Shown: positions 56,695-64,000 of the stretch, in pieces
How the letters are laid out: each line of letters opens with the position of its first letter
Position numbering within the stretch: the stretch's first letter is position 1
NCBI GenBank assembly: GCA_963803425.1
Contig: CAWDMA010000003.1
Location: 248,001 to 312,000, forward strand
Length of the DNA stretch: 64,000 bases
From: DASPWW01 sp963803425
Lineage (GTDB): Bacteria; Actinomycetota; Thermoleophilia; Solirubrobacterales; 70-9
Direction: 5' to 3'
Program-made: the position numbers and the translations under genes
Notes under the pieces: generated by a model
What the model saw: the letters and a program-made list of their open reading frames with translations, nothing else
What the model was told of the DNA's origin: nothing
The model's database searches: none

Positions 56695-57900
56695 ATGACC
56701 CGAGCGCTGATCCTCTCCTGGGAGTACCCGCCGCTGATCGAAGGGGGGCTCGCCCGCCACGTCCGGAAGCTGTCGGAGTCGCTCGCCGAGCTCGGCGCCG
56801 AGGTGCACGTGCTCACCCGGGGAGGCGAGGAATCGCCGCCGGAGGAGGAGGCGGGCGGGGTGGCGATACATCGCGTTCGCGAGCCCACCCGGCCCCGCGA
56901 GCTCGGCGAGTTCGTCACCTGGGTGGAGCGGATGAACGCCGACATGCTCGCCGCCGGGGTCGAGCTCGGCGACCGCGTCGACTTCGACCTCGTCCACGGG
57001 CACGACTGGCTCGTCGCGGCCGCCTGCGACCACCTCGCGCGCCGGTTCAACGCCCCGCTGGTGACGACGATCCACGCCACCGAGTACGGTCGCCACCAGG
57101 GCCACGTCGACGTCCACCCGCAGTCCTACATCCACGGCGTGGAGCGGTGGATCACGAACCGCTCCGACCGCGTGATCGCGTGCTCGGACTTCATGCGCGA
57201 GCAGATCGCCGAGATCTTCGGGGTCCCGGACGAGCGGATCACGGCGATCCCGAACGGGATCGACCCCGAGGACCTGCGACCCCACGACGCCCGCGGGCTG
57301 GAGCGGCTCCGAGCCAGGTTCGCCGCCCCGGAGGAGCGGCTCGTGCTGCTGGTCGGCCGACTCGTGTACGAGAAGGGCTTCCAGATCGCGCTGGAGGCGA
57401 TGCCGGCGCTGGTCGAGCGGATGCCGGGAACGCGGTTCGTCGTCGCCGGCTCCGGCACCCACGAGGAGGAGCTGCGGCGGCAGGCGGCCGAGCTCGGGCT
57501 CGACGACCACGGCACCTTCCTGGGCTGGATCGGCGACGAGGTTCTGCACTCGCTGTATCCGATCGCCGACGTGTGCGTGGTCCCTTCGATCTACGAGCCC
57601 TTCGGCCTGGTCGCGCTGGAGGCGATGGCGTCGGGCTGCCCGTGCATCGTCGCCGACACGGGCGGGCTTCGCGAGGTCGTCCCCCACGACGAGGTCGGCC
57701 TCCGCTTCCGCGCCCGCGACCCCGACGAGCTCGTCGAGGTCGCGGTCCGTGTGCTCGGGGACGCCGAGCTCGGCAGCCGGCTGGTCGCGGAGGCGCGCGA
57801 GCACGTCCGGCAGTTCGACTGGCTCGACGTCGCGGAGCGGACCGCGGCCGAGTACGAGCAGGTGCTCGACCAGGCCCAGCTCACGGCCGAGGGGCTGTGA
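56695..57900 (+). CDS. GT4 alpha-1,4-glucosyltransferase (Rv3032/GlgM-like)
   Basis: The product is 401 residues with a GT-B fold. ILSWEYPPLIEGGLARHVRK holds the glycine-rich donor loop, LVHGHDWLVAAACDHLA and TTIHATEYGRHQGHV are N-domain motifs, and VLLVGRLVYEKGFQIALEAM and PSIYEPFGLVALEAMASGCP (EX7E) the nucleotide-sugar site. It should elongate an alpha-1,4-glucan from UDP- or ADP-glucose. It follows the GH57 gene by 37 bases, completing a three-gene cassette. Confidence 0.9.
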   Translation: MTRALILSWEYPPLIEGGLARHVRKLSESLAELGAEVHVLTRGGEESPPEEEAGGVAIHRVREPTRPRELGEFVTWVERMNADMLAAGVELGDRVDFDLVHGHDWLVAAACDHLARRFNAPLVTTIHATEYGRHQGHVDVHPQSYIHGVERWITNRSDRVIACSDFMREQIAEIFGVPDERITAIPNGIDPEDLRPHDARGLERLRARFAAPEERLVLLVGRLVYEKGFQIALEAMPALVERMPGTRFVVAGSGTHEEELRRQAAELGLDDHGTFLGWIGDEVLHSLYPIADVCVVPSIYEPFGLVALEAMASGCPCIVADTGGLREVVPHDEVGLRFRARDPDELVEVAVRVLGDAELGSRLVAEAREHVRQFDWLDVAERTAAEYEQVLDQAQLTAEGL

Positions 57901-57918
57901 GCGAACCGCGCTTGTGAC

Positions 57919-57936
57919 AACCCCGTAAACGAGGTT
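57919..57936. promoter_or_regulatory. Inverted repeat between glucan cassette and ctaC
   Basis: AACCCCGT and ACGAGGTT form 8-bp arms with one mismatch around a two-base loop, 19 bases after the GT4 stop and 36 before the ctaC start. It could be an operator of the oxidase operon or a weak terminator. Confidence 0.35.
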
Positions 57937-57971
57937 TCAGCCGCCTGATCTTTGGATAGGCTGCGGCCATC

Positions 57972-58628
57972 TTGGCCTTCATCGTTCAGGCCGCGGTGAA
58001 CACACGGGAGGAGTTCGACGGGCTCGCCAGGATCTACCTGCCCGTCGGGATCGCGGTTGCCGCAATCATCTTCGGGGTCGTCGGCTTCGTCCTGATCCGG
58101 TACCGGCGTCGCGACGACAAGCTGCCGCGGCAGTGGGACTCGCTGACGTGGGCGGAGTCCTCCTACGCCGTCTTCCTCGTGTGCGTCGCCGGGGTGCTCC
58201 TGTTCTTCAGCTTCCGCGCAACCGATCACATCTCGGCTCTCGACCGCGGCCCGGGGAGGCGAATCGACGTGACCGCGTTCCAGTGGAACTGGCGGTTCAC
58301 GTATCCGGGGCCCGGCAAGGACGTCACGGTTGTCGGCACCGACGATCGTCCCGCGTCGCTGGTCGTCCCGACCGACACCGCCGTCCGGTTCCACCTCACC
58401 TCACGGGACGTGATCCACGCCTTCTGGATCCCGGAGGAGCGGTTCAAGCGAGACGCGTTCCCGAAGCGCGACTCGGTGTTCGACCTCACGTTCGACGACC
58501 CCGGCGAGTTCACCGGGCGGTGCGCCGAGTTCTGCGGCCTCAGCCACGACCTGATGACGTTCGACGTCGTCGCGATGGCGCCGCAGGACTTCGAGTCCTG
58601 GCTCAGAACGCAGCGGAAGGGAGCCTGA
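57972..58628 (+). CDS. ctaC: Cytochrome c oxidase subunit II
   Basis: The product is 218 residues. Two membrane helices (YLPVGIAVAAIIFGVVGFVL, SYAVFLVCVAGVLLFFSF) are followed by a cupredoxin domain: DVTAFQWNWRFTYPGPG, VIHAFWIPEERFKRDAFP and the CuA loop GRCAEFCGLSHDLM with both Cys, His and Met. It accepts electrons for the aa3 oxidase. No long signal peptide is seen. The start TTG 57972 is the first suitable codon. It heads the seven-gene respiratory operon. Confidence 0.92.
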   Translation: MAFIVQAAVNTREEFDGLARIYLPVGIAVAAIIFGVVGFVLIRYRRRDDKLPRQWDSLTWAESSYAVFLVCVAGVLLFFSFRATDHISALDRGPGRRIDVTAFQWNWRFTYPGPGKDVTVVGTDDRPASLVVPTDTAVRFHLTSRDVIHAFWIPEERFKRDAFPKRDSVFDLTFDDPGEFTGRCAEFCGLSHDLMTFDVVAMAPQDFESWLRTQRKGA

Positions 58629-58666
58629 TGTCGCACCGGGCGTCGACACAGAGGAGGCGGCACTGA
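58628..58666 (+). other. 12-codon mini-ORF coupling ctaC to ctaD
   Basis: ATG 58628 overlaps the ctaC stop (TGATG) and the mini-ORF's own TGA (58664-58666) overlaps the ctaD ATG (TGATG). It would encode MSHRASTQRRRH. It may serve only to carry ribosomes across the gap; the ctaD ribosome site GAGGAGG lies inside it. Confidence 0.35.
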
Positions 58667-60321
58667 TGGAGGCACACGCACAGCCCCGCGGACTGGTCGA
58701 CCAGACTCCCTCCTCGGGGATTCTCGCCTGGATCGCGACGACGGACCACAAGCGGATCGCGCTCCGGATGACCGTGGTCTCGGGGATCTTCTTCCTGGTC
58801 GGCGGCGCGCTGGCGCTGATGATCCGAACCCAGCTCCTGGACCCGAACGGCGCGTTCCTGGAGCAGGACACCTACAACCAGGTCTTCACGATGCACGGGT
58901 CGACGATGATCTACCTCGTCGTCACCCCGCTGGCGGTGGCGCTGGCGCTGTACATCGTGCCGCTGCAGGTGGGCGCCGCCCAGGTCGCGGCTCCGCGGCT
59001 GGCTCTGGCCGGCCACTGGATGGTGCTCGCCGGCGGGCTGACGATGTACTCCGGCTTCCTTACCGACCACGGCGCCGGGAAGGCCGGATGGACCGCGTAC
59101 GTGCCGCTCTCGGACGACTCGGCTACGCCCGGGACTGGGATGGACCTGTGGGTGATCGGCGTGATCATCGTCGGCGTCGGGCTCACCCTGCTCGCGGTCT
59201 GCCTGCTCGGAACGATCATCCGGCTGCGGGCGCCGGGGATGACGATGCTGCGCGTGCCGGTGTTCACCTGGACCGTGCTCGCCGCCGCGCTGATGATCTT
59301 GATGAGCGTGCCGGTGCTCGGCGTCGGGATGGCGCTGCTGCTGGCCGAGCGGCTGGGCGCCTCGATCTTCGAGGGCTCCGGGGGGCCGATCGCCTACCAG
59401 AACCTGTTCTGGTTCTTCGGGCACCCGGCGGTGTACATCATGTTCTTCCCATTCCTGGGGATCACCGCGGAGGTGGTCGCGACCTTCTCGCGGAAGCGGT
59501 TCTTCGGCTACAAGTTCCTGATCGGCGCCCTGCTCGCGTTCACGGGTCTGTCGATGAGCGTGTGGGCGCACCACATGTTCACCACCGACCAGGTCCCGAA
59601 CAAGTACTTCTCGCTCACCTCCACCGCCCTGATCGCCCCCGCCGGGATGGAGTACCTGTCGATCACCGCGACGATGATCGGCGGCGCGATCCTGCTCCGC
59701 ACCCCGATGCTGTTCGCGCTCGGGTTCTTCCTGCAGTTCCTGATCGGCGGGCTGACCGGGGTGTTCACCGCGGCTCCCGCGCTGGACTATCACGTCCACG
59801 ACAGCTACTGGGTGGTCGGGCACTTCCACTACACGCTGTTCGCGGGCAGCATCTTCGCCGGCTTCGCGGCCGTCTACTACTGGTTCCCGAAATGGACCGG
59901 GGCGATGCTCCGCGACGGGCTCGGAAAGCTCCAGTTCGGGCTGATGGTGATCGGGACCAACATGACCTTCTTTCCGATGCTCCTGCTGGGGATCGACGGG
60001 ATGCCGCGCCGGATCGCCGCATACCCGGTCGACGACGGGTTCCACGGGCTCAACATCGTCTCCTCGATCGGGTCGTACGTGATCGCGCTTGGGATTCTCG
60101 TCTTCCTGATCAACCTGTTCGTCTCGCTGCGGAATCGCGAGCCGGCCGGTGACGATCCATGGGAGGGCCAGACGCTCGAGTGGGCCACCACCTCGCCGCC
60201 GCCGCGCTACAACTTCACGAAGCTGCCGAAGATCACCTCGTACGCGCCGCTGATGGACAAGCGCGTCGCGGAGGCGGAGCGCAAGCGCGGTACGAAATCG
60301 AGAGCGAGGGCGCGCGCATGA
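58666..60321 (+). CDS. ctaD: Cytochrome c oxidase subunit I
   Basis: The product is 551 residues with 12 membrane helices, the catalytic subunit with heme a, heme a3 and CuB. TTDHKRIALRMTVVSGIFFL, FTMHGSTMIYLVV (heme a His), FWFFGHPAVYIMFFPFLG (CuB His and the His-linked Tyr), VWAHHMFTTDQVPNKYFS (CuB His pair) and VHDSYWVVGHFHYTLFAGS (heme a3 and a His) are present. The loop HPAVY has Ala where A1-type oxidases have the D-channel Glu, and the preceding residues are Phe-Gly rather than the Tyr-Ser of A2 types. The ATGA overlap couples it to the next gene. Confidence 0.93.
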   Translation: MEAHAQPRGLVDQTPSSGILAWIATTDHKRIALRMTVVSGIFFLVGGALALMIRTQLLDPNGAFLEQDTYNQVFTMHGSTMIYLVVTPLAVALALYIVPLQVGAAQVAAPRLALAGHWMVLAGGLTMYSGFLTDHGAGKAGWTAYVPLSDDSATPGTGMDLWVIGVIIVGVGLTLLAVCLLGTIIRLRAPGMTMLRVPVFTWTVLAAALMILMSVPVLGVGMALLLAERLGASIFEGSGGPIAYQNLFWFFGHPAVYIMFFPFLGITAEVVATFSRKRFFGYKFLIGALLAFTGLSMSVWAHHMFTTDQVPNKYFSLTSTALIAPAGMEYLSITATMIGGAILLRTPMLFALGFFLQFLIGGLTGVFTAAPALDYHVHDSYWVVGHFHYTLFAGSIFAGFAAVYYWFPKWTGAMLRDGLGKLQFGLMVIGTNMTFFPMLLLGIDGMPRRIAAYPVDDGFHGLNIVSSIGSYVIALGILVFLINLFVSLRNREPAGDDPWEGQTLEWATTSPPPRYNFTKLPKITSYAPLMDKRVAEAERKRGTKSRARARA

Positions 60322-60677
60322 GCGGGCTGCGGATCGGCGCGGTGTGGATGGCGGCGCTCGGCGTCTGGGTCGGCCTGCTCGCGCTGGTCCAGTGGCTGTG
60401 GAGCAGCGACGACCTCGGGCCGGCGCTGTCGACCGGGGCGGCGGGAGCGCTGCTACTGATGGCGCTGTTCGCGGCCGCCGTCAGCGTCGAGACATCGCGG
60501 CCGCGCCGGCTCGCCGAGTCGAGCCTCGCCACGGTCGCGGTCGTGATCGGCTTCGCGATGGCGGTGAACGGGCTCACCTTCGGGCTGTTCCTGATCCTGA
60601 TCGGCGCTCAGGTGGCGGCGCTCGGCGTCGCCGGGCTCGTCCGGCAGCACATCGCCGACCGGCGGAGGAGCGGATGA
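60318..60677 (+). CDS. Small membrane protein, possible oxidase subunit IV (CtaF-like)
   Basis: The product is 119 residues with three or four hydrophobic segments (AVWMAALGVWVGLLALVQWL, GALLLMALFAAAVSVE, TVAVVIGFAMAVNGLTFGLF, LILIGAQVAALGVAGLV). Its position right after ctaD and its size fit actinobacterial subunit IV (CtaF), but sequence resemblance is only general. Both ends overlap neighbours (ATGA), so it is made in step with subunit I. Confidence 0.6.
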   Translation: MSGLRIGAVWMAALGVWVGLLALVQWLWSSDDLGPALSTGAAGALLLMALFAAAVSVETSRPRRLAESSLATVAVVIGFAMAVNGLTFGLFLILIGAQVAALGVAGLVRQHIADRRRSG

Positions 60678-61183
60678 GCGCCGGGCTGAGCGCCGCCCAC
60701 ATGGTCGAGCACTCGATCCTGTCGGGGATCGTGGCGCCGGCGATCGTGCTGGCGTGGCGGTCGCTGCCGCTGCCGCCGCTCCGGGCGCGACATCCCGCGG
60801 CGGCTTGGGCAGCGTTCGTGGTCACGCAGTGGGTGTTCCACCTCACCCCGCTGCTGGCGCTCTCGGACGACTATCCGCTCCTGCACGCCGGCGAGCACCT
60901 CGCGTTCGTCGCGATCGGGGTGTGGTTCTGGATCCCGATTCTGGCCGTCGGCAAGCGGGCGCTGGACGACCCCGGCAGATCGCTGTACCTGTTCTTCGCG
61001 GCGCCCGCCGTCGACCTCGTCGGTGTGATGCTGATCTCGCGCGGGGAGCTGGGCGCCGGCGTCGCGATGATCGCGGGCGGGCTGCCGATCGTGTTCGCCG
61101 CGGTGGCGGTGACGTGGTCGTGGATGGAGCGCGAGCAAAGGGAGGCGACCGCGATGGAGGCGCGCCATGTCGCGGCGGGCTAG
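60674..61183 (+). CDS. CtaG-like oxidase assembly membrane protein
   Basis: The product is 169 residues with about five membrane segments. AAHMVEHSILSGIVAPAIVL, WVFHLTPLLALSD and LLHAGEHLAFVAIGVWFWIP keep the histidine pattern of the caa3-type CtaG family, proposed to help CuB insertion into subunit I. It is shorter than typical CtaG (about 280 residues), so part of the helices is missing. It starts on ATGA and overlaps qcrC by 17 bases. Confidence 0.7.
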   Translation: MSAGLSAAHMVEHSILSGIVAPAIVLAWRSLPLPPLRARHPAAAWAAFVVTQWVFHLTPLLALSDDYPLLHAGEHLAFVAIGVWFWIPILAVGKRALDDPGRSLYLFFAAPAVDLVGVMLISRGELGAGVAMIAGGLPIVFAAVAVTWSWMEREQREATAMEARHVAAG

Positions 61184-61979
61184 GCGCTGGGCGATGGCCG
61201 CGCTCGCCGCCGCGTGCGCCGCGGGCGCCGTGTTCAGCTTCGCGGCCGGGTCGAGCGGCCAGGTGAACGCGGGCGGCGGTCCCAGCCAGCCGGGGGGTCC
61301 GGAGGGCGCCGGGCCCGCGCCGACCACCTACGACCCCGAGCAGGTCGCCCGCGGCCGGGAGCTGTACCTGGAGAGCTGCACGAGCTGCCACGGTCGAGAC
61401 GCGCGCGGGATCGAGGGCAAGGCGCCGACGCTGGTCGGGGTCGGAGCCGCGGCCGCGGACTTCTACCTGTCCACCGGGCGGATGCCGCTCGACAAGCCGG
61501 GCGACGAGCCGATCCGGACGCAGCCACGGTATCCCGACGACCAGATCGACGACCTGGTCGCCTACGTCGGCTCGCTCGGCGGCCCGCCGATCCCGAAGGT
61601 GCATCCGGAGCGCGGGAAGGTGAACGAGGGCTTCGCGATCTTCAACGAGAACTGCGCCGGCTGCCACCAGGCGGTCGCCAGAGGCGGCGTGGTGACCGGA
61701 GCGTTCGCGCCCGACCTCGGCGAGGCGACCCCGACCCAGGTCGCCGAGGCGCTCCGGATCGGCCCGTTCGTGATGCCGAAGTTCGGCCATCAGCAGATCG
61801 ACCACGACCAGATCGACTCCGTGGCGCGCTACGTGGAGCTGACCAAGGCGCCGGTGAACGAGGGCGGGTGGGGGATCGGCAACCTCGGGCCGGTGCCGGA
61901 GGGGATGATCGCGTGGCTGCTCGCGCTCGCCTCGATGCTCCTGGTGGCGCGGCTGATCGGCACGAGGGGGACCGAGTGA
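61167..61979 (+). CDS. qcrC: Diheme cytochrome c subunit of the bcc complex
   Basis: The product is 270 residues. An N-terminal signal/anchor (MAALAAACAAGAVFSFAAG), two c-type heme sites (LYLESCTSCHGRD at ~70 and NENCAGCHQAV at ~163) with later Met ligands (GRMPLDKPG, FVMPKFGHQ), and a C-terminal membrane helix (GMIAWLLALASMLLVARLIG) match actinobacterial QcrC. It passes electrons directly from the bc complex to the aa3 oxidase, which fits the absence of a soluble cytochrome c gene. Confidence 0.93.
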   Translation: MSRRARRWAMAALAAACAAGAVFSFAAGSSGQVNAGGGPSQPGGPEGAGPAPTTYDPEQVARGRELYLESCTSCHGRDARGIEGKAPTLVGVGAAAADFYLSTGRMPLDKPGDEPIRTQPRYPDDQIDDLVAYVGSLGGPPIPKVHPERGKVNEGFAIFNENCAGCHQAVARGGVVTGAFAPDLGEATPTQVAEALRIGPFVMPKFGHQQIDHDQIDSVARYVELTKAPVNEGGWGIGNLGPVPEGMIAWLLALASMLLVARLIGTRGTE

Positions 61980-62836
61980 GGCGCGCCGAGGACATCGTCC
62001 TCGCCCTGATCGGCGTCGCGATCGCCGCGTCGCTGTTCTTCATCGTCGCCTACGCGCTGGAGTGGTCGACGCAGATCCTCGGGCTCGGGCTGGGGGCGGC
62101 GCTGCTCGCGATCGCCGCCGCCCTGATCCTCGCCGGGAAGCGCGTCTTCCCCGCCGAGACGGTGAAGGAGCAGCGGGCGAGATTCTCCAACCCGACCGAG
62201 CAGCGCGAGCTCGTAGAGGAGATCGAGGAGGGCGGCGAGGGTGTGTCGCGGCGCGGCGTCCTGCTCGGCGGTGCCGCCGCCGGGGCGACGGCGCTCGGCG
62301 GTGCGCTGGTGATCCCGCTCGCGTCGCTGGGTCCGAAGCCCGGCGACGAGATCGGCGCCTCTCCGTGGCAGAGGGGAACCAACGTGATCACCGAGGACGG
62401 CGTCCACCTCACCCCCGGCGACATCAAGACGGGCGGCTTCGTGACGGGTTTCCCCGAGGGGGCCGACCCGCGCCAGCTCGGCTCCCAGGTCCTGCTCGTG
62501 AAGCTGAAGGTGGACGAGCTCGACCTGCCGGCCGACCGCGCCGACTGGCACGTCGGCGGGATTCTCGCCTTCTCGAAGATCTGCACGCACGCGGGCTGCA
62601 CCATCAACCTGTTCCGCTACCCCGTGTACAGGCCGACCTCGCCCGGGCCGGCGCTGGTCTGCCCGTGCCACTACTCGACCTTCGACGTCGCCACCGGCGG
62701 CAACCGGATCTTCGGCCCGGCCGGGCGCCCGCTCCCTCAGCTTCCGCTCGACGTCGACAGCCAGAACCGGCTGATCGCCGCCGGCGAGATGTCCGGTGCG
62801 ATCGGTCCGTCGTGGTGGGGGGTGCGGAAAACTTGA
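61976..62836 (+). CDS. qcrA: Rieske iron-sulfur subunit of the bcc complex
   Basis: The product is 286 residues. Two N-terminal helices (VLALIGVAIAASLFFIVAYA, ILGLGLGAALLAIAAALILA) and a third near RGVLLGGAAAGATALGGALV precede the [2Fe-2S] domain with AFSKICTHAGCTINLF and LVCPCHYSTFDVATGG; both Cys-His pairs and the disulfide Cys are there. The start GTG 61976 overlaps the qcrC stop (GTGA), and the stop overlaps the qcrB start (TTGA). Confidence 0.93.
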   Translation: MRRAEDIVLALIGVAIAASLFFIVAYALEWSTQILGLGLGAALLAIAAALILAGKRVFPAETVKEQRARFSNPTEQRELVEEIEEGGEGVSRRGVLLGGAAAGATALGGALVIPLASLGPKPGDEIGASPWQRGTNVITEDGVHLTPGDIKTGGFVTGFPEGADPRQLGSQVLLVKLKVDELDLPADRADWHVGGILAFSKICTHAGCTINLFRYPVYRPTSPGPALVCPCHYSTFDVATGGNRIFGPAGRPLPQLPLDVDSQNRLIAAGEMSGAIGPSWWGVRKT

Positions 62837-64000
62837 TCCGGGCCACGGTCAGGTTCGTCGACGAGCGCACCGGACAGCTCCCGATGGTGCGGAAGCTGCT
62901 CAGGTACGTGTTCCCCGATCACTGGGCGTTCCTGTTCGGGGAGATCGCGCTGTACTCGTTCGTCGTCCTGATCGCCACGGGCGTCTTCCTCGCCCTGTTC
63001 TTCGAGCCCAGCCTGGCGCGGACCACCTATGACGGCACGTATGAGCCGCTGCGCGGCACCGACGTCTCGGTCGCCTACGACTCCGCGGTGCGGATCTCGT
63101 TCGACGTGAACGGCGGGCTGCTGATCCGCCAGACGCACCACTGGGCCGCGCTCGTCTTCGTGGCCGCGATCGCGCTCCACCTGATGCGGGTGTTCTTCAC
63201 CGGGGCCTTCCGCAAGCCCCGCGACCTGAACTACTTCATCGGGCTGACGATGCTGATCCTCGCGTTCATCGAGGGATACGCCGGCTACTCGATGGTCGAC
63301 GACCTGCTCTCCGGGATGGGGCTGGTGATCGGGTACGCGACCGCGCTGTCGATCCCGGTGATCGGCGCCGACATCGCGTTCCTGATCTGGGGCGGGCAGT
63401 TCCCCGGAGCGGACGACTTCATATCGCGCCTGTACATCGCCCACGTGTTCATCTTCCCGGTGATCATCGGGGCGATGATCGCGGTCCATCTGCTGCTGAT
63501 CATGCTGCCCCATCACTCCCAGTTCCGGGGTGGAGGGGCGACCGAGCGGAACGTGGTCGGGACGCCGATGTTCCCGAGCTACGCGCTCCGGGCACTGGGG
63601 CTGATGTTCGCGACCGCCGGGATCCTGTTCCTGCTCGGCGGGTTGATCCAGATCAACCCGATCTGGCAGTGGGGCCCGTTCGAGCTCACCGACGGCACGA
63701 ACGGGGTGCAACCGGACTGGTACATGGGATGGCTGATCGGGGCGCTCCGGATCATGCCGCCGATCGAGGGGCCGGTGATCTTCGGGTACACCGTGTTCCC
63801 GAACCCCTTCTTCGGGGGGCTGCTCGTCCCGTCGGTGTTGTTCGGGCTGTTGTACATGTGGCCGTCCCTGGAGCGCCGCGTCACCGGCGACACCCGGATC
63901 CACCACCTGCTCGACCGGCCTCGCGACAATCCCGTGCGGACCGGGATCGGCGCGGCGCTGTTCACGTTCGTGACCCTGATCTTCCTGGCGGCGTCGGCAG
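62833..64000 (+). CDS. qcrB: Cytochrome b subunit of the bcc complex (incomplete at window end)
   Basis: The first 389 codons are present; the gene continues past the window. It starts on TTG 62833 as VRFVDERTGQLPMVRKLL after a few residues. RQTHHWAALVFVAAIALHLM and YIAHVFIFPVIIGAMIAVHL supply the four heme-b His ligands, FRKPRDLNYFIGLTMLILAF and EGYAGYSMVDDLLSGMGL the quinol-site region, and GTNGVQPDWYMGWLIGALRI the Qo-site PEWY-like segment, here PDWY. Together with qcrC and qcrA it forms the quinol-oxidising complex. Confidence 0.93.
   Translation, partial: MIRATVRFVDERTGQLPMVRKLLRYVFPDHWAFLFGEIALYSFVVLIATGVFLALFFEPSLARTTYDGTYEPLRGTDVSVAYDSAVRISFDVNGGLLIRQTHHWAALVFVAAIALHLMRVFFTGAFRKPRDLNYFIGLTMLILAFIEGYAGYSMVDDLLSGMGLVIGYATALSIPVIGADIAFLIWGGQFPGADDFISRLYIAHVFIFPVIIGAMIAVHLLLIMLPHHSQFRGGGATERNVVGTPMFPSYALRALGLMFATAGILFLLGGLIQINPIWQWGPFELTDGTNGVQPDWYMGWLIGALRIMPPIEGPVIFGYTVFPNPFFGGLLVPSVLFGLLYMWPSLERRVTGDTRIHHLLDRPRDNPVRTGIGAALFTFVTLIFLAASA

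Noticed and set aside
1..64000. tRNA, rRNA, transposase, integrase or prophage genes
   Set aside because: I looked for T-loop-like sequences, long inverted terminal repeats and recombinase motifs and saw none; composition is even across the window, so no island is claimed.

Overview
The window is high-GC (roughly 70 %) actinobacterial DNA. Several traits point to the class Thermoleophilia (Solirubrobacterales/Gaiellales-like): small exported proteins with a 'GGSAYA' or 'GGTAVAA' signal followed by 'DI..KAV..KLK.GAV'-type stalk repeats, F420-dependent luciferase-like oxidoreductases, a huge LuxR-type ATPase regulator, a GH57/GT4 alpha-glucan cassette and an actinobacterial-type bcc/aa3 respiratory cluster. 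The assignment is inference, because no rRNA or other phylogenetic marker is present. I found no tRNA, rRNA, CRISPR array, transposase or prophage gene. This looks like ordinary chromosome, densely packed in short operons whose stops and starts overlap (ATGA, GTGA, TTGA, TGATG).

Layout. 1-1.4 kb: a tandemly duplicated exported-protein gene. 1.4-6.7 kb: a CPA1 Na+/H+ antiporter, a membrane-anchored PI-PLC-like protein, a crotonase and a PaaI-type thioesterase. 6.7-11 kb (minus strand): a coupled operon of P-type ATPase, pyruvate kinase, a VOC fragment and a DUF5661-type protein. 11.1-16.7 kb: an HTH-only LuxR protein, an LLM oxidoreductase, a collagen-like exported protein, a Ser/Thr kinase with an external beta-propeller and a convergent FHA-HTH regulator. 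16.8-19.7 kb: the three-gene proton-translocating transhydrogenase operon. 19.8-24.4 kb: two stalk-repeat exported proteins and a 947-residue LuxR-family ATPase regulator flanked by two near-identical promoters. 24.4-29.5 kb: small genes, an SDR dehydrogenase and the ergothioneine pair egtB-egtD. 29.6-36.6 kb: a subtilase with repeat domains, an LLM oxidoreductase, glpX and a YihY/BrkB protein. 36.6-42.2 kb: the primary sigma factor behind a structured leader containing an intrinsic terminator, a zinc-ribbon protein with an ATC start, HxlR, an MFS transporter and an unknown 573-residue protein. 42.3-48.5 kb: two ArsA-like ATPases, and a ParA-FtsZ-gamma-glutamyltransferase run. 48.5-54.4 kb: LON-domain protein, class III cyclase, DipZ, DUF6328-type protein, catalase and a methyltransferase. 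54.5-57.9 kb: methyltransferase-GH57-GT4, in the same order as Mycobacterium Rv3030-Rv3031-Rv3032. 58-64 kb: ctaC, ctaD, a small membrane subunit, a CtaG-like gene and qcrCAB (qcrB runs off the end).

The most unusual signal is a family of about 40-50 bp palindromic elements. They share an almost invariant 20-base loop (TCCTCCGCTTCGCGTCCGGG), while the stem arms differ from copy to copy yet stay complementary. Three copies lie inside open reading frames, where they add in-frame peptides to a crotonase, to PntA2 and to the GH57 enzyme. Three variant copies lie between genes, one of them expanded into a 29-bp tandem array. This resembles the coding palindromic elements of Rickettsia but in an unrelated actinobacterium. 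Other leads are a fixed-geometry promoter pair around the giant LuxR regulator, an attenuator-like leader before rpoD, two genes that appear to start on ATC and ATA, an FtsZ with a 133-residue acidic N-terminal extension coupled to ParA, and a cytochrome oxidase subunit I that lacks the usual D-channel glutamate.
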